Assembly (NCBI GenBank): GCA_902490305.1
Contig: CABUDI010000031.1
Span: 1 to 19,265, forward strand
DNA: 19,265 nucleotides
From: an uncultured Collinsella sp.
GTDB taxonomy: Bacteria > Actinomycetota > Coriobacteriia > Coriobacteriales > Coriobacteriaceae
Direction: 5' to 3'
In this document: positions 1-8,736 of the stretch, one piece after another
How positions within the stretch are numbered: the stretch's first letter is position 1
How the letters are laid out: each line of letters begins with the position of its first letter
Translations under genes and position numbers: made by a program
The notes under the pieces: generated by a model
Databases searched by the model: none
Told to the model about the DNA's origin: nothing
Seen by the model: only the letters and a program-made list of their open reading frames with translations

Positions 1-1
1 A

Positions 2-40
2 ACTGCGGGAATGGCCTATTTGCTCAATGTGTTCGGCTGA
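2..40 (+). CDS. Possible 3' end of a truncated gene (C-terminal 12 residues)
   Basis: One plus-strand frame reads TAGMAYLLNVFG and then a TGA stop at 38-40. The hydrophobic, small-residue character resembles the last transmembrane helix of a transporter, and a large hairpin follows 25 bp later, where a terminator would be expected. The other two plus frames are also open over this short stretch, so the frame is chosen on composition only. No family can be named from 12 residues. Confidence 0.3.
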   Translation, partial: TAGMAYLLNVFG

Positions 41-65
41 GATCGGAAATCAACCCCTCTTGCAG

Positions 66-128
66 TTGCGGTGAAATGCGGACTGTTTGGCGGCTTTTTT
101 GGCCAAAACAGCCCGTATTCCACCGCAA
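66..128. repeat. Long imperfect hairpin, TTGCGGTGAAAT family, copy 1
   Basis: The left arm (66-88) starts TTGCGGTGAAAT and ends GGACTGTTT. The right arm (about 106-128) is its inverse with three mismatches (for example GTATTCCACCGCAA at 115-128). The loop contains a run of six T. It lies between the putative plus-strand gene end at 40 and the minus-strand addA stop at 141, so it may act as a bidirectional terminator. A near-identical but perfect copy occurs at 11111-11173, which makes it a dispersed repeat rather than a chance hairpin. Confidence 0.75.
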
Positions 129-140
129 GTTATCTGAGGG

Positions 141-3100
141 CTAGAGATTGTAGATGACTACTTGAGGTTCGGCGGGTTCGACGAAGATGGCTGGATTCGC
201 CTGCTCCACGCGAACGAACTTGACCGTCACCGTCTCAAAGCCCGCCTTGTGCAACACGTCGGCGTAGACGCGCGCCTGCAGGGCGTGCTTCTCGAGCAGC
301 TGGTCCGGCGTCTCATCCGGCGTGCCACCCGTCTTGTAATCGATGACCAGTGCGCGTGACGGATCGGCCGGGTCGGTCGCCAAAGCGTCGATGGCGCCTT
401 CGGCATATGCACCGTAGCGGGCGATGTCCTCGTCCTCGCAGCCCAGCGAGAAGAACGGCACCTCGGCGCGAACGCACGGCCACGCGAACAGCTCGGCACG
501 AACCGACGACTTGAGCCAGCGCTCCAGAGCGACATCGAAGCGCTCGCGCTGTTCTGGCGTCAGGTGCCACAGGCGAGCCAGGGCGTCGGCACGCTCAGCG
601 GGCAGCGCATCGGCACCCATCTCGATGAGCCACTGGCAGGCGGCGTGGAAGGCCGAGCCCAGCGCCATGGGATTGCCGGCGGGCTCGACAGCGGCCACGT
701 CTGCGTCCGTCATCTCGGAACCATCCGACTCCGCATCATCGCCGGCCTCGTCCATGGGAACACGAGCCTCGGCGGCACGGTCTTCCGTCTCGGCATGGAG
801 TGCCGCGGCGATTGACGAGTAGCTATACGAGTCACGCATCGGATACGGACAGATGCCCATGCGCACGCCCACTGCCTGGGGATACACAAGCTCGAACGAA
901 TCGGGCTTGGGGTCGACAGGACCGGGGACGATTGTACTGGCCGAATCGTCGGCAGCATCCGTATCGGCATCGCCACGAACAAGCCTGCCCTCGGCATCCA
1001 GCGAAGCGTTGGCCTCAAACGTCTGCTCGCCAAAGGTAAAGCCCGCGAGCGAAATGAGCTCGTAGTCGCCCAGCTGGGAGTTGTCGAACACCAAGCGGTC
1101 GGCATCGAGCTGCGGCATATCCAGAGCATCGGTCGGCAAAATACGGCGCAGCACATCGTAGGTCAGATCGGTCTCGACATCAAAGGTCGGCGCCGTCACC
1201 TTGCCGCGGCTCACGCCGGCATCCATCGCCAGAATGACCAGCTCACGCGCTCGCGTCATGGCGACATAGAGCAGACGAGCCCGCTCCTCGAGCGAAAGCT
1301 GCAGGTCGTCGTTGCGCAGGCGAGCAAATGCCTCGGCGGGAGAACCCGTCGCACAGACGTCCTCCATGAGCTCCGGCGGCAGCCACAGCGACGTGCCCTT
1401 GCCCTTAAACGCATGCTCAAACTGCTTTTTGACGTCATCGCCCTTCACAAAGGTCCCATCGGCAAGCTTAACGCCATCAAAACGAGCTGGCAGTGCCACG
1501 ACCTGCGCTCCGCCCTCGACACGCCCCATCTGAGCCGCACCGGACGGCTTGCGCACGCCAAAACACTCGGCAACCGCTACGACCGGATACTCCAGACCCT
1601 TGGACGCATGCACGGTCATGATGCGCACCGCGCCGTCGCCCTCCTCGTTGAGGGCACCCGGGGCCTCCTTGCCCGCCAAGAAGCGGTCGAAGGCCAGCGC
1701 GATGGAACGCGGCGAGTTGCCGAACTCGGCCTCCTCCTCGGCCACGGCGTCGAGCGCCTTGAGCACGTTGGCGGCGATGGCCTTGCCCTCGGGGCCGCGC
1801 TGCGCCAGGCGCACGAACCAGCCGGAGGCATTGACCGCGTCGCGCGCGATGGCGGCGAACGAATCACGCCCCACGCGACGCAGTGCGTAGCGCAGCACCT
1901 CGCGGGCACGCGTCACAAGCGGCAAGCCCTGCAAGCCCGGCACATCGGAATCGCTCATGATGCCCATGTCGATATTCCGGCGCGAGGTCTCCCCCGTCTC
2001 GCCATCGAGCTTGGTCGCCAGCGCCAGGAACTCCTGGGCGCCGAGCGCAAACATCGGCGAGGCGAGCAGCGGCATAAGGCCCTGCGCCGTATCGGCCGGA
2101 TTGGCGAGCGCGCAGACCAGGGCACGCACCGTCTGCACCTCGGCTGCCTGGGCAAAGACCGAGCCGCCTGCGATGACGCAGTCGAGCCCCTGATCGCGGA
2201 AGGCCTGGGCGTAGACATCGGCGTTGGTCATGCGGCCCAGCAGCAGTACCATGCCGCCCTGGGGCTGGCCGGCATCGGCAAGCGCGCGGAAGCGCTCGGC
2301 GATCGCGCGGGCCTTGGCCTGTGTGCGCTCCTGCATACTGCCGCCGGCAACAAAGAGGGCCTGGCGGCGCGAGGCGTCCGCCACCAGCGTGTCCTTGCGG
2401 CCGTCGCTCGCCTCAAGATCCAAAAAGCTCTGCATCAGGCCGCCGTCATCGCCGTCGAAGACGCGTGCCACGTAACGCAGCACCTCGTCATGGCTGCGGA
2501 AGTTGCGCACGAGTTTGACGAGTTCGCCGGCAGGGGCATCGGCCACGGCAGTCGCCTCGGGCGCGGCAGACGAGCCCACCTTGCGCTCCTGACGACGGAA
2601 CACCTCGACCTCGGCGCCACGGAAGCGATAGATGGACTGCTGCGCATCGCCCACGGTGCACAGCGCGCGCTCCCCCGCACCCGTCAGGTAGCGTATCAGA
2701 TCGACCTGCATCTGGTCGGTATCCTGAAACTCATCGATCATGACCATCTTAAAGCGGCCCTCGTACGCAGCACGGATGGCAGGGTAATCGCGCAGGGCCT
2801 CGTAGGCCATACGCAGCAGGTCGTTATTATCGAGGGCGGACTGGGCAGCCTTCAGCGCGCGATACTCAGCCTCCACGGAACGGGCCAGGCCCACCAGCGC
2901 ATCGAGCGCCGGGCCACCGCAGGCAAGCACGATATTGATAAACGCATCGGCGGCCTCGGCCTTGAGCAGCTCGACCTGCTCCTTAGGGAATGCCTTGCTC
3001 GCGCGCGGCATGGTGCACGACATCATGAGTCGCGCTGCATCGGCCATCGTCTTGCCGCTCGCCTCGAACGCGTCAATGGCGTCGAGTGCCATCTGCGCCT

Positions 3101-3773
3101 TCTCGGTCGCGGCCTTGCTTGCGCCCAGCGCCGCGCGATAGGCATCGGCGAGTGCCGAGGTATCGGCCTGCCCGCGCGCCACGCACACGTCGTCCATACC
3201 GCCCGGCAACTGGCTCGACAGCTCCAGCAGGTCGCGCACCAGGCCCTTGATGGTCGCGCCAGCGCCAAAGGAACCGCCCTCGCCCGCCATGGGATACCAG
3301 GCATAGAGGGCCTTGAGCGATGCCGCGAGCTCGGGGGCGGCATCGGGCGCCGTCGCGCGGGCCAACACATGCTCGACAGCCTGGTCCATAAGCTCGTCGG
3401 TATCGGTGAGCACCGTGAACTCGGGGTCGATGCCCAGCTCCAGCGCATGCGCGCGCAGGATACGCGAGCACATGCCGTGAATGGTCGAGATCCACGCGTC
3501 GTCGACGGTCAGTGCTTCCTCGTCCATGCCCTCGTCGATAAGCGCACGGCGCACGCGGTCACGGATCTCGGCCGCGGCATCTTTGGTAAAGGTAATGGCG
3601 AGCACCTGGTCAAGATGTTCAACGAACGGACCGGATTCAGGCGAGAGCGCGTAGACGATGCGACGCGTGAGGGTAAAGGTCTTGCCCGAACCGGCGCCCG
3701 CCGAGACAAACAGCGGACGGTCGAGCGTTTTGACAATCTGCAGCTGTTGCGGCATCAAAGTCGAAAGATCCAT
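141..3773 (-). CDS. addA: AddA-type UvrD helicase-nuclease (double-strand break repair)
   Basis: Superfamily 1 DNA helicase fused to a C-terminal PD-(D/E)XK nuclease, 1210 aa, a normal length for AddA. With AddB it would unwind and resect double-strand breaks to load RecA. Visible motifs: Walker A GAGSGKT at 26-32; motif Ia AITFTKDAAAEIR; motif II DEFQDTD near 347; motif III GDAQQSIYRFRGA near 375; motif V TVHASKGLEYP near 722; motif VI LLYVAMTRARE near 838. The nuclease follows as EGAIDALA near 1126 and VIDYKTGG near 1146, so both activities look intact. The ATG at 3773 is preceded by AAGGAGGG inside the end of the addB-like gene, 11 bases away. The addB-like stop lies only 3 bp upstream, so the two genes are translationally linked. 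There is an acidic, Asp/Glu/Ala-rich low-complexity stretch near residues 985-1035, before the nuclease. Confidence 0.95.
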   Translation of the reverse strand: MDLSTLMPQQLQIVKTLDRPLFVSAGAGSGKTFTLTRRIVYALSPESGPFVEHLDQVLAITFTKDAAAEIRDRVRRALIDEGMDEEALTVDDAWISTIHGMCSRILRAHALELGIDPEFTVLTDTDELMDQAVEHVLARATAPDAAPELAASLKALYAWYPMAGEGGSFGAGATIKGLVRDLLELSSQLPGGMDDVCVARGQADTSALADAYRAALGASKAATEKAQMALDAIDAFEASGKTMADAARLMMSCTMPRASKAFPKEQVELLKAEAADAFINIVLACGGPALDALVGLARSVEAEYRALKAAQSALDNNDLLRMAYEALRDYPAIRAAYEGRFKMVMIDEFQDTDQMQVDLIRYLTGAGERALCTVGDAQQSIYRFRGAEVEVFRRQERKVGSSAAPEATAVADAPAGELVKLVRNFRSHDEVLRYVARVFDGDDGGLMQSFLDLEASDGRKDTLVADASRRQALFVAGGSMQERTQAKARAIAERFRALADAGQPQGGMVLLLGRMTNADVYAQAFRDQGLDCVIAGGSVFAQAAEVQTVRALVCALANPADTAQGLMPLLASPMFALGAQEFLALATKLDGETGETSRRNIDMGIMSDSDVPGLQGLPLVTRAREVLRYALRRVGRDSFAAIARDAVNASGWFVRLAQRGPEGKAIAANVLKALDAVAEEEAEFGNSPRSIALAFDRFLAGKEAPGALNEEGDGAVRIMTVHASKGLEYPVVAVAECFGVRKPSGAAQMGRVEGGAQVVALPARFDGVKLADGTFVKGDDVKKQFEHAFKGKGTSLWLPPELMEDVCATGSPAEAFARLRNDDLQLSLEERARLLYVAMTRARELVILAMDAGVSRGKVTAPTFDVETDLTYDVLRRILPTDALDMPQLDADRLVFDNSQLGDYELISLAGFTFGEQTFEANASLDAEGRLVRGDADTDAADDSASTIVPGPVDPKPDSFELVYPQAVGVRMGICPYPMRDSYSYSSIAAALHAETEDRAAEARVPMDEAGDDAESDGSEMTDADVAAVEPAGNPMALGSAFHAACQWLIEMGADALPAERADALARLWHLTPEQRERFDVALERWLKSSVRAELFAWPCVRAEVPFFSLGCEDEDIARYGAYAEGAIDALATDPADPSRALVIDYKTGGTPDETPDQLLEKHALQARVYADVLHKAGFETVTVKFVRVEQANPAIFVEPAEPQVVIYNL

Positions 3774-3776
3774 GGT

Positions 3777-6700
3777 CTACACGTCCCTCCTTACAAACGT
3801 TCCTTCGTGGTTATACGAGCAGCGCGCATGCGCGGCCTGAGCCGACGTCGGGTCGACGGCGGCAACGTTGCCTGCCTCGAGCTCGCGCAGGCGCTCGGCG
3901 ATGCCGGCCTCAACGCGATCGAGCAGGGCGTCGAAGTCCATGCTGCCACCCTCGCCGGGGAAACCTTTCTTAAGCCCCGGGATGCGACCGTCACCGCGCT
4001 CTTCCTCGAGCAACTCGGCGCTCGCCGCACCGCGCAGCGCGGGCTTGCCGCCCTTGGTCGAAAAATAGAGCGCTGCACGGGTATCCAAGCCCAGTGCCCG
4101 ACGCATGGCCTGCGCGTAGATGAGCGTTTGGGTATGGGGCGGCAGCCAGCGCGGGTCGTCGATGGGAGCCTCGCCCGTCTCCTCGTCACGCACCGTGGGG
4201 TCGGCAAGCTTAAACTCCTCGACACCCGAACGATGCTTGTAGTCGATTACCACGGCGCGGTTCTCGGCGTCCACGTCCACACGGTCGATGCGCCCGCCGA
4301 GCGGCCAACCGGCATACTCGACCTGGAGCTCGTTGAACGCAAACTCCAGGTAGCGCGGGGCAAAGGGGGCAAGTGCCTCGGACTCGTAGGCAAGCACGCC
4401 CTCCAGCTGCGGCAAGATCTCGGCCACCTGGCGCTCCTCCACCGCAGAGAGCGGCACCAGCGGGCCCTCCGTGCCGCGCTTGCCGGCGTGCTCGGCCAAC
4501 GTCTCGTCAAAGACCTCGTGCAGCAGCTCCTGAGCACGCGGCAGATTCTCGGGCGTCACGCGCTCCATGCCTTCTTGGGGCAGACGGGCATGCAGATGCT
4601 CCAGCACGTCGTGGACAAAGTTGCCCTTCTCCATGTTGCCAAAGCCAGCGTCGATCGACTGGGGCTTGACGCGATACGAGACGAACCAGCATAGCGGACA
4701 GGTCGAATAGGCCTCGATCTGCGAGGCAGACGTCAAGCGCGGCACCAGCGGCGCATCCTCGCCCTCGCCATCGCGACGGCGCAGGACCAAATACGGCACG
4801 GCCTCGGCACTCAGATGCTGAGGGGCTTCACAGGTCACGCGCTCGCGCTTGAGGCCTTCACCTGCCGCGGGATCAAAGTCGGCGATGATATCGCCCTCGC
4901 CCACGCACGTGGGCTTGGCAGCGCCAGCGGCCTCGGCATGTGCCCGCAGCTCGGTCCATACGGCTGCCGGGTAGCACTCGCGCGCCTGGCGATCGTGCGT
5001 CACGCGGGCGAGCGCGACCGGACCGCTCGCCGCCTGCATCGCACGGCCAAAGCGCACGCGCAGCAGGGCGGCGGGCTCCAAAGACACGCCGTCGCGGCGC
5101 AGCTCGGCCGTCAATGTGGCAAGCGGGCCCTCTTCGTGCGAAAGCGGATAGCTGTCCAGGTCGACATCGGCAAACAGCACGGCATCGTAGCCGCCAGGAC
5201 GCAAAACCGACGCATCGGCAAGCGACACGAAGCGCACTTGTGCCCGTGGCGTGCGATCGACCTCATAGGTCTCGTAATCGCAGGCGGTACTGCGCTTGTC
5301 CACCTTGGTTCGAACGCCGTCGAGAACCGGCACGGTCGCGGCCTGCGACACGTCGAGCGCGCGAGCATCGTTCATAAGGATGTCGATGGCATGGCGCAGC
5401 AAAGCCGTCTCTGCCTGGCGACGGGCCTGGCCGTCAAGGCCGCCTAGAGCGCGATCGGGCAACGCCTCGGCAACGGCAAGCATGGCCTTAAGCGCCGTCA
5501 CGGGCTTGTCACGCCACAGCGCCTGGAACACGTCCGAGACCACACACGGTACGTTCTTAAACCAGTTATCGCCGCTCGTCGCCTTGCGCGCGCCCCTCAC
5601 CTGGCCCTGAACGCTCTGCAGCAGGCTCTTGACGCCCGCGGTAGTCTTGCTGCGCGAGAGACGCATATTCTTATCGAAGGTACGGGCATTGACGGCATCA
5701 GCGCCCGAAAGCGGACTGTAGATCCAGTCGGTAAGCTCCGGCGCGGGCCACCACTCAGTCTTGGAAGCGGTGCCCTCGTCGGCGGCTTTCATACGCTCGA
5801 TCAGGTTGGCGAGCGCCGTAAACTGCCTGCCCGCGATGGACTGGGAAAACGCCGTGAACTCAGTCGTCTCGGCCGCAATGTGACGCGCCGCCAAACGGGC
5901 GGCGAGCTCGCCGAACAGCTGGGGTGCCCGGGCAGAAACGACGAGCACGCGCACGGGGTCGGCGGGCGTTGCAGTAGCTTTATCGGCCTTGGACTCCTTG
6001 TGCGCTTTCACCAACTTATCGATGGCGTCCGCATAGACATGAGCACAGGCATGGGGGCCGGCGACCTCAATAAAGGCAGGCTGAGCGGCGGCCCCGCAAG
6101 CGACATCAGACGCGACGGCGTCCTCCCCCAGCGGCGCGATCTCAAACAGCACACCGCGGGCATCAAATGCCGTGGCAAGCTCCTCGCGCATCGCCGCCTG
6201 CTCGCGGGCAAGCAGCACGACGACCTCTCCCCCATTGTTCGCCACGGCAGACAGCAGCTCGAGTAGACCGTGCGTAAACGACGTGGTACCGCGCACGCAT
6301 ACGGCGCGGGCGCACGCCGGCAGGCTATCGGCCAGGGCACCGGCCATAATGTCGGCTGCCTCGCAGGGCTCGACCATATCTCGACGGTCCAAACCGCCCG
6401 CGTAGGCACGCAAAAGCTCAAACACACGAGCCTCGGCATCGCTTTTTGGCTCAGGCTGGCAGTTGTCGCCACGGCATCGCTCGGCACCCGTCCCCGCCAC
6501 ACCCGGCAGCACATCGCGGGCCATGCGCGCGAGCATGCGCACCGTGCCCTGGCTACGCGAAAGCGGCTGCAGGTCGGCATCGTCGCGGCGGGCAATCATA
6601 TCCGAAAACAGCATCTGACGTTGCAGGTTGTCGACGAAACCGCGCCCGTCGCCCAAAAGCTCCCAAAGCGAGCGAAGCCACGATGCGGGTGTCTTGTAGT

Positions 6701-6875
6701 CGATACCCAGCGAAATGCCGGCTTCCGCCGCATCATGACGGCACAGATCGAGCTCGGCAAACGTTGGTGCCAGCAACACGGCACGCCCGTGACGGGCAAT
6801 AAGGTCGGCAAGCAGCGCCGACTCGGCATCGCTCAAATCCGTGCCGGCATTGGTGGTATAGATTCGAACAGGCAT
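3777..6875 (-). CDS. addB: AddB-like PD-(D/E)XK exonuclease subunit
   Basis: 1032 aa, first gene of the addB-addA pair. The C-terminal nuclease domain begins with SASQIEAYSTCPLCW near residue 718, followed by an AddB-like helix (GNFVHDVLEHLHARL), GGRIDRVDVD near 862 and VVIDYKHRSG near 875, which form the PD-(D/E)XK active site. The N-terminal two thirds should be an inactive UvrD-like fold. I see no Walker A there, only LLAPTFAELDLC where a P-loop would lie; loss of ATPase motifs is known in AddB/RexB proteins. Family AddB proteins commonly carry a four-cysteine Fe-S site, one Cys before the nuclease and three at the C-terminus. Here there is C-x2-C before it, but only one Cys (HARCSYNHEG, near 1022) at the end. 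The start ATG has GGAGG 3 bases upstream. Assignment rests on the nuclease and the addA neighbour. Confidence 0.85.
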   Translation of the reverse strand: MPVRIYTTNAGTDLSDAESALLADLIARHGRAVLLAPTFAELDLCRHDAAEAGISLGIDYKTPASWLRSLWELLGDGRGFVDNLQRQMLFSDMIARRDDADLQPLSRSQGTVRMLARMARDVLPGVAGTGAERCRGDNCQPEPKSDAEARVFELLRAYAGGLDRRDMVEPCEAADIMAGALADSLPACARAVCVRGTTSFTHGLLELLSAVANNGGEVVVLLAREQAAMREELATAFDARGVLFEIAPLGEDAVASDVACGAAAQPAFIEVAGPHACAHVYADAIDKLVKAHKESKADKATATPADPVRVLVVSARAPQLFGELAARLAARHIAAETTEFTAFSQSIAGRQFTALANLIERMKAADEGTASKTEWWPAPELTDWIYSPLSGADAVNARTFDKNMRLSRSKTTAGVKSLLQSVQGQVRGARKATSGDNWFKNVPCVVSDVFQALWRDKPVTALKAMLAVAEALPDRALGGLDGQARRQAETALLRHAIDILMNDARALDVSQAATVPVLDGVRTKVDKRSTACDYETYEVDRTPRAQVRFVSLADASVLRPGGYDAVLFADVDLDSYPLSHEEGPLATLTAELRRDGVSLEPAALLRVRFGRAMQAASGPVALARVTHDRQARECYPAAVWTELRAHAEAAGAAKPTCVGEGDIIADFDPAAGEGLKRERVTCEAPQHLSAEAVPYLVLRRRDGEGEDAPLVPRLTSASQIEAYSTCPLCWFVSYRVKPQSIDAGFGNMEKGNFVHDVLEHLHARLPQEGMERVTPENLPRAQELLHEVFDETLAEHAGKRGTEGPLVPLSAVEERQVAEILPQLEGVLAYESEALAPFAPRYLEFAFNELQVEYAGWPLGGRIDRVDVDAENRAVVIDYKHRSGVEEFKLADPTVRDEETGEAPIDDPRWLPPHTQTLIYAQAMRRALGLDTRAALYFSTKGGKPALRGAASAELLEEERGDGRIPGLKKGFPGEGGSMDFDALLDRVEAGIAERLRELEAGNVAAVDPTSAQAAHARCSYNHEGTFVRRDV

Positions 6876-6997
6876 GGTCCTCCGCTCAAACCGTTCGCAA
6901 TAATCAATGCATCCATCCTACCCGCCCAAGCGGACACATTGCCACCGCAGTTCCATCTTTTGGTACAAAGCAACCTGAACCCAACGCACCAGCCGAT

Positions 6998-7035
6998 TGC
7001 AGGCATATAAAAACCGCCCCCGGAGGGACGGTTCT
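6998..7035 (-). terminator. Rho-independent terminator of the yerC-like gene
   Basis: On the minus strand, about 25 bases after the stop codon at 7060, the sequence reads AACCGTCCCTCCGGGGGCGG followed by TTTTTATATG. This gives a GC-rich stem with one bulge (7012-7033 on the plus strand) and a U run. It separates the regulator from addB downstream, leaving about 130 bp (6876-7005) for an addB promoter. I did not find a convincing -35/-10 pair there. Confidence 0.75.
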
Positions 7036-7059
7036 TCGTAATTCAATGTTGTCGCTGGC

Positions 7060-7359
7060 CTACTCGCCATCCTCCAACTTAATGAGGATCTTGCGGTAGC
7101 CACCGTACTCGCCGTTCAGCGCCTTTGAAACGCGGCTCACCGTGGTGGACGAAGCGCCGGTACGGGCCTGAACCTCAACATAAGGCTCGCCCTCGTCCAA
7201 ATAGCGCGCAACCTGCAAACGCTGAGAAAGGTCGCAAATCTCGCGCGGCGTGCAGATATCGGTCAAAAACGCTTGGATATCCTTCTCGTCGTCCAAAAGG
7301 CTAAATGCGTGGACCAGCTGCTTGACATCAGGCTTGTCAAACATGTTCTCGATATTCAC
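7060..7359 (-). CDS. YerC/YecD family TrpR-like DNA-binding regulator
   Basis: A 99-aa all-helical protein of the TrpR-related YerC/YecD family. Evidence is the helical N-terminus (VKQLVHAFSLLDDEKDIQAFLTDICTPREICDLSQRLQVARYL) followed by a helix-turn-helix, YVEVQARTGASSTTVSRVSKALN, at about 59-81. That order matches TrpR superfamily proteins. The ligand and targets of this family are not established for this organism. The longest frame starts at GTG 7359 without a clear ribosome site. An in-frame ATG at 7344 gives MFDKPDVKQL, which matches the usual start of relatives and may be the true start. It has its own terminator, so it is probably monocistronic and not part of the addBA operon. Confidence 0.88.
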   Translation of the reverse strand: MNIENMFDKPDVKQLVHAFSLLDDEKDIQAFLTDICTPREICDLSQRLQVARYLDEGEPYVEVQARTGASSTTVSRVSKALNGEYGGYRKILIKLEDGE

Positions 7360-7465
7360 CGATCACCGCCAAACCCGCCAAAAGGCATCGAAGTTGATAC
7401 TGACATCGGGCATCGTTCACCCGTTCTATGCAATAGGGCAACGCCTGTGGCTTTTGCCCGTAGCA

Positions 7466-7496
7466 GTGTAGCACACCACCAAACTAAAGCGACAAG
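7466..7496 (-). promoter_or_regulatory. Candidate promoter for the yerC-like gene
   Basis: On the minus strand there is an extended -10, TGCTACACT (hexamer at 7466-7471), with TTGTCG (7491-7496) 19 bases upstream as a weak -35. Transcription would start near 7459, giving a leader of about 100 nt. The rest of the 324-bp gap 7360-7683 shows no ORF with a ribosome site and no strong hairpin. The holin-type gene's own promoter must lie there on the plus strand but I could not place it. Confidence 0.35.
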
Positions 7497-7683
7497 ACTC
7501 TCTGCCAGCGGCGCGTTTTTCAGGACGAACGCCGTTTAGAAACCATATGCGCACGTAAGCTCCACGAATATTTGAGACAATGGGCGCCCAAACACCGCGG
7601 CGCGCCCGCGCAACCATCCAGGTCGCCGCCGTAAGCCGCTTCACGCGACGCCAGCAATCCCGGCGCAAGAAAGGATTCACGCC

Positions 7684-8049
7684 ATGCGCTTTATGCTTAA
7701 CTGGCTCTTCACCTCGATCGCCATCGCGATCGCCACGTTCCTCGTCCCCGGTATCCAACCCTTCGGCTTTGCCGAGACCTGGGTCTGCTTTGCCTTTGTG
7801 GGACTGTTCCTGAACATTTTCGATTCGTTCGTCAAACCGTTCCTCACGGTCATCTCGCTGCCGCTCACGATCATTACGCTGGGCATTTTCCAGCTTGTCG
7901 TCAACAGCTTTATGCTTGAGCTCGCGAGTTACCTGTCGGTCAACCTGCTGGGCGTCGGCATCTCCATCGCCAGCTTTGGATCGGCCTTTATGGGCAGCAT
8001 CCTGGTGTCCATCACGCGCAGCATCCTCGACAGCATCGCCGAGGACTAA
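7684..8049 (+). CDS. Phage holin family / YvlD-type small membrane protein
   Basis: A 121-aa integral membrane protein with four predicted helices: about 4-21, 30-51 (with FVGLFLNIFDSFVKPFL), 56-78 (LPLTIITLGIFQLVVNSFMLEL) and 85-110. The motif N-x-F-D-x-F-V-K-P-F-L followed by LPLTIITLGIF is characteristic of the family annotated as phage holin family 4 superfamily IV (YvlD-like). Despite the name, these are ordinary chromosomal membrane proteins of uncertain role, and no phage genes are nearby. AAAGGA lies about 10 bases before the ATG at 7684; a second in-frame ATG three codons later is possible. It is monocistronic and ends in a strong terminator. Confidence 0.88.
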   Translation: MRFMLNWLFTSIAIAIATFLVPGIQPFGFAETWVCFAFVGLFLNIFDSFVKPFLTVISLPLTIITLGIFQLVVNSFMLELASYLSVNLLGVGISIASFGSAFMGSILVSITRSILDSIAED

Positions 8050-8090
8050 AATGGCCATTCCGGCCGTGTCCGTCTCAACAGCCCAAAACA

Positions 8091-8129
8091 AAGGCCGCCC
8101 ATCGCAAAAATGGGCGGCCTTCTTATTTG
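8091..8129. terminator. Bidirectional terminator between holin-type gene and rrf2
   Basis: Perfect 12-bp stem AAGGCCGCCCAT (8091-8102) and its complement (8110-8121), with loop CGCAAAA. On the plus strand it is followed by CTTATTTG and on the minus strand by TTTGTTTTGG, so it can end the plus-strand membrane-protein transcript and the minus-strand rrf2 transcript. Confidence 0.9.
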
Positions 8130-8190
8130 CCAAGTCTCAAAGGACGAGAGGATCTACCATTTCTACCCCGTCCCCAAATGCAGGTGTGGG

Positions 8191-8619
8191 TTAGATGACG
8201 TAGTCGTAGCCATGGTTGGGAGCGACAAGTTGATCGAGCGTCACGCCGTCGAGGTAGTCGTTGATGAGCTTGTCCAAGTTCTTCCACACGTCGAGCGTGG
8301 GGCACTCATCCGAACGCGAGCAACCCTTGCAGTCGCCATCCAGGCAGGCGACCGGCGCCAGACTGCCCTCGGTCAGGCGCAAGATCTCGCCCACCGTGTA
8401 CTGCTCGGGCGGGCGCGTGAGCACATAGCCGCCGCCCTTACCACGCATGCCCGAAAGCATGTTGGCGCGCACGAGCGTGGCCAAGATGTTCTCCAGATAT
8501 TTCTCCGAAATCCCCTGGCGCGCCGCGATCTCTTTGAGCGGGATGCGACCGGCCGCCTGGTGCTCGGCCAGATCGACCATAACGCGCAGGGCATATCTGC
8601 CCTTAGTAGAAACCAACAT
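8191..8619 (-). CDS. Rrf2 family transcriptional regulator with clustered cysteines
   Basis: 142-aa winged-helix regulator of the Rrf2/IscR/CymR family. The N-terminus MLVSTKGRYALRVMVDLAEH and the recognition region GISEKYLENILATLVRANML (36-55), followed by the wing MRGKGGGYVLTRPPE (58-72), are typical. Cys92, Cys97, Cys100 and Cys106 lie in CLDGDCKGCSRSDECP. IscR binds its [2Fe-2S] cluster with three cysteines in this region, so Fe-S binding is likely here, whereas cluster-free CymR lacks such a set. It is divergent from cysK across 253 bp, which points to control of cysteine synthesis or Fe-S assembly. AAAGG lies about 10 bases upstream of the ATG. I cannot tell IscR-like from CymR-like function, so no symbol is given. 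Confidence 0.93.
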   Translation of the reverse strand: MLVSTKGRYALRVMVDLAEHQAAGRIPLKEIAARQGISEKYLENILATLVRANMLSGMRGKGGGYVLTRPPEQYTVGEILRLTEGSLAPVACLDGDCKGCSRSDECPTLDVWKNLDKLINDYLDGVTLDQLVAPNHGYDYVI

Positions 8620-8655
8620 GTATAGTGCTGCCTTTCGGTCATTTAGTCCGTAGAA

Positions 8656-8683
8656 ATTCTAGCCGAAAAATTGGTTTTGAAAA
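8656..8683 (-). promoter_or_regulatory. Candidate rrf2 promoter with overlapping dyad
   Basis: The minus strand has TTTTCA (8678-8683) and TAGAAT (8656-8661) separated by 16 bases. The -10 lies in a perfect odd dyad, TAGAAATTCTA (8651-8661), a plausible autoregulatory site. A copy of CCTATTGC (8686-8693) abuts the -35. Confidence 0.4.
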
Positions 8684-8736
8684 TACCTATTGCCGTCAAG
8701 ATGGTTAATCGACTCGTAATAATCTTCTATTTCCTA

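Noticed and set aside
40..49. AGATCGGAA near the left end, identical to adapter sequence
   Set aside because: A 9-mer match somewhere in 19 kb is not very unlikely, and here the sequence continues normally into the hairpin and addA. Only the right-end match, at the very terminus and next to a fold-back repeat, is convincing.
1413..4694. Very long open frame (1093 codons) on the strand opposite addA and the addB-like gene
   Set aside because: Its His/Arg/Gly/Leu-rich composition is the antisense shadow of a GC-rich gene. It has no recognisable domain and crosses the addB/addA boundary. The minus-strand genes have full motif sets.
7684..8049. Holin annotation as evidence of a prophage
   Set aside because: The family name is historical. 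The gene has its own terminator and no lysin, capsid, integrase or attachment repeats occur nearby.
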